A stretch of DNA of 7,071 bases, taken from Candidatus Gastranaerophilales bacterium (lineage in GTDB: Bacteria > Cyanobacteriota > Vampirovibrionia > Gastranaerophilales > Gastranaerophilaceae). Positions 1 to 5,548 of the stretch are shown piece by piece. The notes beneath the pieces are model-generated. The model made no database searches. It was not told the DNA's origin and saw nothing but the letters and a program-made list of their open reading frames with translations. The position numbers were made by a program, and so were the translations under genes. Location of the stretch: positions 1 through 7,071 of the forward strand of contig CALVEE010000033.1 in assembly GCA_944326495.1 (NCBI GenBank), read 5' to 3'. Positions within the stretch are counted from its first letter, which is position 1; each line of letters opens with the position of its first letter.

Positions 1-50
1 TAAATACTTTATATATATGTAAGAGATATTTAATAGAGAGAGTGAATAAA

Positions 51-296
51 ATGTTACAAACATACGATGCAATCGAAAGAAATAAAAAACCGGCAGGCAG
101 CTTAGAAATCCCTGAAAACTTCCACACGTACTACTTGAATAAACGAGACAGACAAATGAGATTTAACAACGGCGGCGACCCGATTTATGCTATTTTCGAT
201 AAAATCGACAACAGACCTCTTTCTAAAATCGCAAGAGATTTCGTAAGAGAACTAAGAGATGACTCTATCAGATTTATTTCAACATTAGTTAAGTAA
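51..296 (+). CDS. Small hypothetical protein (81 aa)
   Basis: I do not recognise this protein. The frame can be opened at a GTG at 42, but the ATG at 51 is preferred because a purine-rich GAGAGAG (36-42) lies about eight bases before it, whereas the GTG has no well-spaced ribosome site. The product is soluble-looking and charged, with no signal peptide, membrane segment or cysteine. The N-terminal half is rich in polar and aromatic residues (FHTYYLNKRDRQ, residues 24-35). The C-terminal third (about 55-80) looks like one amphipathic basic helix containing RPLSKIARDFVREL. The AT-rich stretch before it (1-30) could hold a -10 element, but the -35 would fall outside the window. It ends 11 bases from the convergent rmlA stop, with no clear terminator between them. 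A real gene is likely; its function is unknown. Confidence 0.7.
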   Translation: MLQTYDAIERNKKPAGSLEIPENFHTYYLNKRDRQMRFNNGGDPIYAIFDKIDNRPLSKIARDFVRELRDDSIRFISTLVK

Positions 297-307
297 AAAT
301 TATAAAC

Positions 308-1195
308 TTAGACATTAACAGCCACAGGGTGTTCTATTACTGTTCTGACATAGTTGTAATAATCGTTTTTATACCCGTATTTTTCTATTTTTGAGAGAAG
401 TTCCTCTTTTGTAATAAATCCCTGATTAAACGCAATTTCTTCTAAGCATGCGATTTTAACCCCTTTATTAAGCTCCATAGTTTGAACAAACAAACTTGCC
501 TGCAGCATGGAATCATGCGTTCCCGTATCAAGCCAGGCAAATCCGCGTCCTAAGATTTCAACGTTTAATTCACCTAATTCAAGATAGATTTTATTCAAAT
601 CAGTGATTTCCAGCTCTCCTCTGGCGGAGGGCTTGAGCTGCTTTGCAAATTCACAAACCCGGTTATCGTAAAAATAAAGGCCTGTTACTGCATAATTAGA
701 TTTTGGATTAATTGGTTTTTCTTCCAGAGAAATTGCCTTATTATTTTTATCAAACTCAACAACTCCGAATCTTTCTGGATCTTTCACCGTATAGCCGAAT
801 ACTGTAGCTCCGGAATGTTTTTTTAGTGCATTTTTCATTATCGTAGAAAAACCATGCCCGTGGAAAATATTATCACCTAAAATTAATGCAACATCATCAT
901 TGCCGATAAAATCTTCTGCAATTATGAACGCGTCTGCGATACCTTTTTGAACATACTGTATTTTATATTGGAGTCTTAGACCATACTGTGAACCGTCTCC
1001 TAACAATTTGATAAAATTATCATAATCCAGTTCATTTGTTATAATCAGAATATCTTTAATTCCGGCAAGCATCAGAGTTGAGAGCGGATAATAAATCATC
1101 GGCTTATCATAAATCGGAAGTAAAATTTTTGAAATCGGCTGTGATGCCGGATATAATCTCGTCCCTGCTCCGCCTGCTAAAACTATACCTTTCAT
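308..1195 (-). CDS. rmlA: Glucose-1-phosphate thymidylyltransferase RmlA
   Basis: It joins dTTP and glucose-1-phosphate to give dTDP-glucose and pyrophosphate, the first step of dTDP-L-rhamnose and related dTDP-sugar synthesis in the cytoplasm. The 295-aa length is normal for the family. Visible motifs are the nucleotide-binding GGAGTRLYPAS (8-18), YDKPMIYYPLS (29-39), the metal/sugar site LILGDNIFHGHGF (104-116), LEEKP (157-161), AVTGLYFYD (169-177), RGELEITDLN (192-201) and RGFAWLDTGTHDS (217-229). Residue 27 is Ile in SKILLP, where many homologues I remember have Gln (SKQLLP); this is a small variation. An AAGGAG (1203-1208 on the complement) seven bases before the ATG supports the start. 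The gene begins 14 bases after the thioredoxin-like gene and is probably cotranscribed with it. No rmlB, rmlC or rmlD is in the window, so the partners must lie elsewhere. Confidence 0.96.
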   Translation of the reverse strand: MKGIVLAGGAGTRLYPASQPISKILLPIYDKPMIYYPLSTLMLAGIKDILIITNELDYDNFIKLLGDGSQYGLRLQYKIQYVQKGIADAFIIAEDFIGNDDVALILGDNIFHGHGFSTIMKNALKKHSGATVFGYTVKDPERFGVVEFDKNNKAISLEEKPINPKSNYAVTGLYFYDNRVCEFAKQLKPSARGELEITDLNKIYLELGELNVEILGRGFAWLDTGTHDSMLQASLFVQTMELNKGVKIACLEEIAFNQGFITKEELLSKIEKYGYKNDYYNYVRTVIEHPVAVNV

Positions 1196-1209
1196 CTTAA
1201 AACTCCTTA

Positions 1210-1581
1210 CTAACTTTTGAAATCCTTCATTGATCTTTCTACGCAGTCTCTATCTGTAAGACAAGACGGCGCTAATTGTACACCATTATGCTTTTTAGGA
1301 TTTAATAAAAGAACATATGGCACATATCTTCCACCATATTTGCGCATAATTTGGAATCCATATGGTGTAGAAGCATCTATCTTAACAAAACTGTACTGGC
1401 CATCATACATTTTGGAAAGTTTATCATACCTTGGAGTAAATTTTGTGCAGTAACCACAGTCAGGCGTATAAAGGTATAAAAACACATTTTTATTTTTTGA
1501 AAATGCATTTTCAAGCTCTCCGGAGAACACCGGCAATATGCTAAATGCCAATATTATTATTAATAAATATCTTTTTAACAT
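1210..1581 (-). CDS. Secreted thioredoxin-fold protein with CGYC active site (123 aa)
   Basis: This is probably a periplasmic or membrane-anchored thiol-disulfide oxidoreductase. The chosen start gives a classic signal peptide: MLKRY, then a hydrophobic core (LLIIILAFSILPVF, 6-19), with likely cleavage near S20-G21. A thioredoxin domain follows: strand VFLYLY (33-38), active-site CGYC (42-45), a helix, FVKIDAS (65-71), and the cis-proline region RYVPYV (85-90, Pro88). Two further cysteines (107 and 113) near the C-terminus could form a second disulfide. The frame stays open to an ATG at 1725 (171 aa), but those 48 residues would run through the S1 promoter and bury the signal peptide, so I reject that start. 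No ribosome site precedes the ATG at 1581, which is odd beside its neighbours. The substrate is unknown. rmlA follows 14 bases later; a functional link is not evident. Confidence 0.8.
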   Translation of the reverse strand: MLKRYLLIIILAFSILPVFSGELENAFSKNKNVFLYLYTPDCGYCTKFTPRYDKLSKMYDGQYSFVKIDASTPYGFQIMRKYGGRYVPYVLLLNPKKHNGVQLAPSCLTDRDCVERSMKDFKS

Positions 1582-1587
1582 GAACTG

Positions 1588-1616
1588 ATGATACCATTTA
1601 TATATAATATTTTCAA
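1588..1616 (-). promoter_or_regulatory. Candidate promoter for the thioredoxin-rmlA pair
   Basis: Reading the minus strand, TTGAAA (1616-1611) and TATCAT (1593-1588) are separated by 17 bases. A start about seven bases past the -10 would fall at or next to the ATG at 1581, giving a nearly leaderless message, which would fit the absence of a ribosome site. A perfect TATAAT also occurs on the same strand at 1629-1624, but without a good -35; it would give a leader of about 35 bases. Which one is used cannot be decided from sequence. Confidence 0.35.
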
Positions 1617-1690
1617 TAGTGCTATTATAGAAAAAGATTTTATTTTCGCACTCTCTTATCTCGGCCATTTGGCTATTTGTGTCTTGCCTA

Positions 1691-1719
1691 TTGCCGATTT
1701 TGGTTAAATATGGTATAAT
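1691..1719 (+). promoter_or_regulatory. Promoter of the S1 protein gene
   Basis: A TTGCCG -35 (1691-1696) and a perfect TATAAT -10 (1714-1719) are separated by 17 bases. The TG at 1711-1712 makes it an extended -10. The predicted start is near 1726, leaving a leader of about 27 bases that carries AAGGAG (1740-1745), seven bases before the ATG at 1753. It is a strong housekeeping-type promoter, as expected for a translation gene. It lies within the rejected long form of the divergent thioredoxin frame. Confidence 0.8.
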
Positions 1720-1752
1720 ACCCACGTGTTTATTTGGAAAAGGAGAATACGT

Positions 1753-2829
1753 ATGGTGGAACAGTATTCAGATATTGAATTTGAGGCTCTTTTAGAAAAG
1801 TATGATTACAATTTTAAGCGCGGCGATATTGTAAAAGGTTCTGTATGTGCTTTTGAATCAGACGGAGCAATTGTTGATATAGGTTCTAAAAGCGGTGCTT
1901 TTGTCCCGGCCTATGAAATTTCTGCCGATAAAAAAGAAAAGGCAGAAGATGTTCTGGAAGTCGGTAAAGAATATGAATTCTTGATTACGCAAGATAGTGA
2001 TGAAAACGGGAAATTTACACTTTCTTACAAAAAGGTTCATTTAGCTCATACCTGGGCGGAGTTAGAAAAAGTTAAAGAAGCTGACGAAACGATTTCTGTT
2101 ACTGTTGCTCAAATAGTACGGGGTGGTATCGTTGTTGATATTTCCGGAGTTCAAGGTTTTATACCGCAGGGGCAGCTTCTTGCTAGAGAAACAATATGCA
2201 ATCCCGGAGATAAGCTTGATGTAAAGATACTTACAATTGACAAATCCCAGAATAACTTAATTCTCTCTAACAAAAAAGTTTTTGAAACTAATATGGCAGA
2301 AACGAGAAAAAGTGTCTTTGAACAGGTTGAAGTCGGTCAGATAGTCAAAGGAGAAGTTGTAAGAATTACGGATTTCGGTGCGTTTGTAAATGTCGGTGGT
2401 GTAGACTGCCTGCTTCCTTTATCTCAAATTTCGTGGAAATGGGTAGAGCATCCTACGGATTTGTTAAAAGTCGGACAGGAAATTAATGTTGAGATAATCG
2501 ATGTTGATTATGATAAGCAAAGAATAAGTTTGAGCTTAAAAAATACAGAGCCTGATCCGTGGATTAAAGCAGAAGAAGAGTTAAAAGAGGGTGATATTAA
2601 AGAGGGGATTATTACCCGCATAAAGCCGTTTGGCGCTTTTGTAGAAGTTATGCCGGGGGTTGAGGCGTTGCTGCCTCAGTCAGCGCTTTCTGAATATCAG
2701 AATACAAAAAATGTGATTCTTAAAGCGGGAGATAAAATTGATACCAAAATTATCAAATTCCACCCGCAAGATAAGCGCATTTCTTTAGGCCTGCCTAGTG
2801 ATGATAAAACTGAAGCTGTTTCAGAATAG
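1753..2829 (+). CDS. rpsA: Ribosomal protein S1 (four S1 domains)
   Basis: It binds mRNA on the 30S subunit and helps translation initiation. The 358-aa product has four S1 (OB-fold) repeats at about residues 22-95, 113-176, 192-264 and 278-348. The third and fourth carry the best-conserved RNA-binding pattern: GQIVKGEVVRITDFGAFVNV (195-214) and EGIITRIKPFGAFVEV (284-299), each closing with a QRISLSLK- or KRISLGL-type strand. The first domain (FEALLEKYDYNF then GDIV) resembles the cyanobacterial S1 N-terminus. The frame opens at a GTG at 1726, but the ATG at 1753 has AAGGAG at the correct distance and 1726 is about where transcription should start. Four repeats are fewer than the six of the enterobacterial protein. 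A general S1-domain RNA-binding protein is the alternative. Its last 35 bases overlap the convergent maf gene. Confidence 0.9.
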   Translation: MVEQYSDIEFEALLEKYDYNFKRGDIVKGSVCAFESDGAIVDIGSKSGAFVPAYEISADKKEKAEDVLEVGKEYEFLITQDSDENGKFTLSYKKVHLAHTWAELEKVKEADETISVTVAQIVRGGIVVDISGVQGFIPQGQLLARETICNPGDKLDVKILTIDKSQNNLILSNKKVFETNMAETRKSVFEQVEVGQIVKGEVVRITDFGAFVNVGGVDCLLPLSQISWKWVEHPTDLLKVGQEINVEIIDVDYDKQRISLSLKNTEPDPWIKAEEELKEGDIKEGIITRIKPFGAFVEVMPGVEALLPQSALSEYQNTKNVILKAGDKIDTKIIKFHPQDKRISLGLPSDDKTEAVSE

Positions 2830-3373
2830 CTTCAACGGCTTCCGGAGACAGCCCGACAATATTTTCAAAACTTCCCTCGTATTTATCCAGATAATGCGTG
2901 GGAAGTTCTTGTATCCCATAGCTTCCGGCTTTATCTAACGGATTGAAATTTTCAATATAATAGTTTATCATTTCATCTGTCCAAGAAGTAAATCTTACAT
3001 AACTTGTCGTTGATAATAGCGCCGCTCTGTCGGTTTTTGTATTTATGCCGCAGCAAGCTGTAACTACGGAATGCGTATTTCCTGATAGAGATTTTAACAT
3101 TTCAAAAGCAGCATCTTTTGAATGCGGTTTCCCTAAAATCTTATTATGTAATACAACTACTGTATCAGCCGCAAGTACCAGTGAATCTTTATCAATGCGT
3201 CTTACAACATCAAGGCATTTTTGGGTTGCAAGTTCTTCTATCTTTTCATACGAAAATATATTATCTGCAAGTTTTTCATCATAATTTGAAGGAATAATAT
3301 CAAAAATCAATCCCATATCCTGTAGTATTTGTTTTCTTCTTGGTGAATTTGAAGCAAGAATGAGTTTAACCAT
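2795..3373 (-). CDS. maf: Maf family nucleoside triphosphate pyrophosphatase
   Basis: It hydrolyses non-canonical or excess nucleotides (dTTP/UTP type in this subfamily) to the monophosphate and pyrophosphate; family members are linked to septum-formation arrest. The 192-aa length is typical. Motifs are the N-terminal ILASNSPRRKQIL (5-17), the catalytic ADTVVV (69-74), ILGKP (79-83), DKAGSYGIQ (147-155) and ENIVGLSPE (170-178). The SPRR form and the Gln of YGIQ point to the YhdE/dTTP-UTP branch rather than the YceF m7GTP branch. The ATG at 3373 is preferred over the upstream ATG at 3388 because GGAG (complement of 3383-3386) precedes it and the upstream gene stops only one base away, so translation is probably coupled. 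Its 3' end overlaps the S1 gene tail to tail by 35 bases. Confidence 0.94.
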   Translation of the reverse strand: MVKLILASNSPRRKQILQDMGLIFDIIPSNYDEKLADNIFSYEKIEELATQKCLDVVRRIDKDSLVLAADTVVVLHNKILGKPHSKDAAFEMLKSLSGNTHSVVTACCGINTKTDRAALLSTTSYVRFTSWTDEMINYYIENFNPLDKAGSYGIQELPTHYLDKYEGSFENIVGLSPEAVEAILKQLQFYHH

Positions 3374-3374
3374 A

Positions 3375-3884
3375 CTAAAAAACTCCATTTAGAGGTTCTA
3401 AAAATTGTTTTTGAACTTTTTCAGCTGTTTCTATAAGTTTTTTTGCAGCTTTAGAAGTGAAACCGCTTATATCAATAAATTTTTTAGTAATAATTTTATT
3501 ATTCTCAAAGTTATCTTTTGCGGTTGATAATAAATTTTCGGTTTCGTTTAAAACACTTTTCCAAGTCTTGTAAAAAGGTTTTTTGCTTCTGGTTATTTGT
3601 CCTGTTTTATTATCAACAGCTAGTTTAACTTTTCCAAACTCTACTGTAGATTCGCCAAATATATCGTCAGCAGGAATAAGTAGGTAACGTTTATCAGAAA
3701 AAAATCCTTTTTCATTAATACTCAAGCCGCCGAGAATTCTGGCGGAAAACTCGCTGCCGTTTTCTTTACAAGAAGTTTGTAAATTCATTTTTTTTAGAAT
3801 ACAATGCATATCTTCAAGGGCTGATTTAGTTAAAAAATGCTTTTTTCGTTGAAATGATTGAGCTTGAATCTGTTGAATTTTCAT
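3375..3884 (-). CDS. Hypothetical protein upstream of maf (169 aa)
   Basis: I do not recognise this protein. It starts at an ATG with AGGAG (complement of 3893-3897) eight bases upstream and ends one base before the maf start, so the two form an operon. It is lysine-rich, with no signal peptide or membrane segment. The N-terminus MKIQQIQAQSFQRKKHF is polar and Gln-rich. A middle segment (about 45-100) looks like beta structure, with RYLLIPADDIFGE and VKLAVDNKTGQI. The C-terminal half (about 105-165) looks helical, with TKKFIDISGFTSKAAKKLIETAEKV. The N-terminal SFQRKK may be a lineage-specific motif; that is an impression, not a search result. It could be a nucleoid- or envelope-associated small protein, but nothing in the sequence shows its role. 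Confidence 0.75.
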   Translation of the reverse strand: MKIQQIQAQSFQRKKHFLTKSALEDMHCILKKMNLQTSCKENGSEFSARILGGLSINEKGFFSDKRYLLIPADDIFGESTVEFGKVKLAVDNKTGQITRSKKPFYKTWKSVLNETENLLSTAKDNFENNKIITKKFIDISGFTSKAAKKLIETAEKVQKQFLEPLNGVF

Positions 3885-3921
3885 AACGCGGACTCCTGTT
3901 GTTTTGAATATTTATAAAAAT

Positions 3922-3950
3922 TTGACATATTTTCAAATTTGTTTTATACT
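3922..3950 (+). promoter_or_regulatory. Consensus sigma-70-type promoter for the 89-aa gene
   Basis: A perfect TTGACA (3922-3927), a 17-base spacer and TATACT (3945-3950) place transcription start near 3957. A leader of about 44 bases follows, with a doubled AAGGA-AAGGA (3986-3995) before the ATG at 4001. This is the closest match to consensus in the window. The divergent 169-aa gene must be driven from the same 116-base gap; a weaker TTGAAA/TAAATA pair on the minus strand (about 3936-3909) is possible. Confidence 0.8.
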
Positions 3951-4000
3951 AACTATGGTATTAGAAATTATATAAATATTTTACTAAGGAAAGGACTTTT

Positions 4001-4270
4001 ATGCAAGAGTTTGAAGATGTTGTAAAGAATCTTAATCCGGAAAACATTTCGGAGAATTCAACAGAAATTGGCAAAAATATTGAAAACGGAGCTGATAAAA
4101 GAAAGAAGCTGGAAGATATAATTACAGTTAACTCTTGTCTTATTGACGTACTAAAAGATGCTTGTGAGTTCAATATGGAGCTTGAATATGTTTCACTTAT
4201 TCATTCTGCCTTGACTGTAATATCGGAAAAGCAAATAGAGTCGCTAAAACTTGTAAGTGATTTACATTAA
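4001..4270 (+). CDS. Small hypothetical acidic protein (89 aa)
   Basis: I do not recognise this protein. The consensus promoter and strong ribosome site make it a convincing gene. It has no signal peptide or membrane segment. The first 35 residues are polar and Asn/Glu-rich (LNPENISENSTEIGKNIENG) and probably flexible. Residues about 36-86 look like two amphipathic helices with regular hydrophobic spacing (KLEDIITVNSCLIDVLKDA and LEYVSLIHSALTVISEKQI), a pattern typical of small helical bundles or dimerising regulators. It has two cysteines (46 and 55). It converges on the radical SAM gene, and the two stop codons overlap in a TTAA (4267-4270). The strong promoter suggests an abundant product. 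Confidence 0.75.
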   Translation: MQEFEDVVKNLNPENISENSTEIGKNIENGADKRKKLEDIITVNSCLIDVLKDACEFNMELEYVSLIHSALTVISEKQIESLKLVSDLH

Positions 4271-4899
4271 TAGCCGTTTGTGATAAATTCGCGGTTGCGG
4301 AATTCAGCACCTAAAGAGTGCGCGATTTCTTCGCATTTTTTAGTATCTATATTGTGTATCTTGTCAAATCCGGTCACAATACTTGCTGAAACCTTAATCC
4401 CTGCGTCAGTACAAGCTTTGATAAACTTCTTGACTTCTTCGTATGCATTGCTGATTTTAGGCTTGCAGATTTCATCATACATGCTGGCATCAGCTGCATT
4501 AAGACTTACCGAAACAGTATCGATTAAGTTTTTAAACTCTTCTGCAACATTGGTTTTGTATATTGCATTAGCGTGCCCGTTAGTATTAACACGTATTTTG
4601 ACTTCTGGATAGTTTGCTCTTAAGTATTTGCAGACCTCTTTCATCATCTCACGTCTTAAAAAAGGTTCACCATAACCGCAAAAAACTACTTCTTTGGGAG
4701 TTGGTTTATAAGCTTCAAATTGCGAGATTACATCTTCGAGTTTATAATTGTCATCGTGCCACATCTCAGCACCGCAAACATCATTTTTTTGTTCACGCAG
4801 ACAAAAAATACATCTATTTGTGCAAGAATTGGTTAAATTTACATAAACTGTTTCCGGTGATTTTTCGTTATTTATAGAATAAACAAGAGTATAATCCAT
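4267..4899 (-). CDS. Radical SAM protein, TatD-linked type (210 aa)
   Basis: It is a radical S-adenosylmethionine enzyme of unknown reaction. The cluster-binding motif CTNRCIFC (Cys26, Cys30, Cys33; CxxxCxxC) holds a 4Fe-4S cluster. Family features follow: VVFCGYGEP (71-79, the GGEP-like SAM contact), IRVNTNGHAN (102-111), VSVSLNAAD (129-137) and a closing GAEFRNREF (197-205). The pattern YVNLTNSCTNRC...FCGYGEP...NTNGHAN...SLNA matches the family named for being fused or adjacent to TatD DNase. No tatD is in this window. The ATG at 4899 has a very strong GGAGGA (complement of 4906-4911) six bases upstream and matches the usual short N-terminus. An in-frame extension to 5106 (279 aa) crosses repeat-like DNA and is rejected. 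There is no room for the SPASM-type extra cluster domain of larger relatives. Confidence 0.88.
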   Translation of the reverse strand: MDYTLVYSINNEKSPETVYVNLTNSCTNRCIFCLREQKNDVCGAEMWHDDNYKLEDVISQFEAYKPTPKEVVFCGYGEPFLRREMMKEVCKYLRANYPEVKIRVNTNGHANAIYKTNVAEEFKNLIDTVSVSLNAADASMYDEICKPKISNAYEEVKKFIKACTDAGIKVSASIVTGFDKIHNIDTKKCEEIAHSLGAEFRNREFITNGY

Positions 4900-4928
4900 T
4901 TCAATTCCTCCAACCACATATTCTATAT

Positions 4929-4958
4929 AATATAACAAAAATGTTAATATTTCCGCAA
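4929..4958 (-). promoter_or_regulatory. Candidate promoter for the radical SAM gene
   Basis: On the minus strand, TTGCGG (4958-4953) and TATATT (4934-4929) are 18 bases apart. The predicted start near 4922 would give a leader of about 23 bases carrying the GGAGGA site. The region is AT-rich, so several other -10-like hexamers exist. Confidence 0.4.
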
Positions 4959-5021
4959 ATTCTGTATATGAATTTTTGAGAGAAACCAAGGTGTCCAATA
5001 GTTTTCCGAAATAATAAAATG

Positions 5022-5174
5022 CCTCTCCCGTAAGACGAGGATATTTGTAAGCCTTTATTTTTATTTGATAAAATTGATTGGACATACTTGCTAAATCCTC
5101 TCCCAACGGGAGAGGAGCAGCCGTGTTTGAGGCTGTGCCGAAAACTACGGATGCGGTGAGGGGGCAATTTTATC
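5022..5174. repeat. Composite repeat-like element with palindromes
   Basis: A GC-rich island sits in AT-rich DNA. TCCTCTCCC (5096-5104), AAC and GGGAGAGGA (5108-5116) form a perfect nine-base stem. A second CCTCTCCC occurs at 5022-5029, and GCGGTGAGGGGG at 5153-5164 is a near-inverse of it. GCAGCC (5117-5122) can pair with GGCTGT (5131-5136). The perfect ten-base inverted pair GATAAAATTG (5067-5076) and CAATTTTATC (5165-5174) encloses a 108-base core. CCTCTCCC/GGGAGAGG with GGTGAGGG is typical of dispersed intergenic repeats in many bacteria. Whether this is a miniature mobile element cannot be shown from a single copy. Confidence 0.55.
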
Positions 5175-5253
5175 CTGTAGAAAAAAGTAAAAATCAAAAA
5201 GATATAAATATGAAAATTCTATCTTCAATATTTCCCTTATGAAGCAATAGTAG

Positions 5254-5270
5254 GTCAGGCACTGCCTGAC
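5254..5270. repeat. 17-base palindrome GTCAGGCACTGCCTGAC
   Basis: This is a perfect odd palindrome of eight base pairs around a central C (5262); as RNA it could form a stem of about seven pairs with a three-base loop. It resembles the dispersed palindromes of cyanobacterial intergenic DNA built around GGGCACTGCCC, as I remember them. No T-run follows on either side, so a terminator is unlikely. It could also be an operator for a dimeric regulator. Confidence 0.55.
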
Positions 5271-5349
5271 ATTAACTTGAATTCAAAGAGTTTTAATCTT
5301 AGCCGATTTCTTTTTTTATAGAAAACCGGAACGGGAAATGTTATAGGTT

Positions 5350-5370
5350 AAGTTTTGTTACATAAAACTT
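5350..5370. repeat. Small inverted repeat upstream of the rpsE promoter
   Basis: AAGTTTT (5350-5356) and AAAACTT (5364-5370) are perfect inverted arms around a seven-base loop, 20 bases before the candidate -35. It could be an operator or chance in AT-rich DNA. Confidence 0.3.
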
Positions 5371-5389
5371 GTTAAAAATATTTACCCCC

Positions 5390-5418
5390 TTGTATTTTGA
5401 GAATGTTTAGGCTAAAAT
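5390..5418 (+). promoter_or_regulatory. Candidate promoter for rpsE-rpmD-rplO
   Basis: TTGTAT (5390-5395), a 17-base spacer and TAAAAT (5413-5418) predict a start near 5425 and a leader of about 124 bases before rpsE. A second, weaker possibility is TTGTTG (5478-5483) with TAATAT (5502-5507), 18 bases apart. A promoter is needed somewhere here because the gene upstream points the other way. Confidence 0.45.
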
Positions 5419-5548
5419 TTTTTTGTCAGAAAATAACCCACATTTGAATATACTGTTAATGCCTGAAATATGGTGTTTTGTTGTTTGGGTATTCGGATGT
5501 TTAATATAGAAAAAGATAGTATTACTCAATAAATTAGAAAGGTAAAAC

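Larger units (their letters stand above)
4900..5548. other. 649-base intergenic region between radical SAM gene and rpsE
   Basis: No reading frame here looks like a real protein. The open frames on the minus strand (for example 5197-4901) have no family features and cross repeat-like DNA. The region holds the radical SAM promoter candidate (4929-4958), a composite repeat with palindromes (5022-5174), a 17-base palindrome (5254-5270), a short hairpin (5350-5370), a candidate rpsE promoter (5390-5418) and probably a long rpsE leader (about 5425-5548). Neither GC-rich hairpin is followed by a T-run in either direction, so they are not typical intrinsic terminators. Confidence 0.7.

Noticed and set aside
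1217..1453. Plus-strand frame of 78 codons
   Set aside because: Antisense shadow of the thioredoxin gene, which has clear active-site motifs.
1582..1725. Longer 171-aa form of the thioredoxin-like protein
   Set aside because: It would place the signal peptide internally and run through the strong S1 promoter.
3045..3284. Plus-strand frame of 79 codons
   Set aside because: Antisense shadow of maf, whose catalytic motifs are intact.
4280..4877. Two plus-strand frames of 110 and 87 codons
   Set aside because: Antisense to the radical SAM gene; no ribosome sites and no recognisable features.
4900..5106. In-frame N-terminal extension of the radical SAM gene to 279 aa, including a YFGKLL...FLLYYIEYVV stretch
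   Set aside because: The ATG at 4899 has a near-perfect GGAGGA and matches the family's short N-terminus; the extension crosses the palindromic repeat and has no ribosome site of its own.
5096..5116. GC-rich hairpin as an intrinsic terminator
   Set aside because: No T-run on either side, and no gene ends nearby in the required direction.
4901..5197. 98-codon minus-strand frame in the intergenic region
   Set aside because: It overlaps the repeat island, shows no family features and has a composition unlike the real genes.
5419..5548. Riboswitch or ribosomal-protein-binding leader before rpsE
   Set aside because: The leader is long enough, but I see no recognisable conserved structure, so I make no call.
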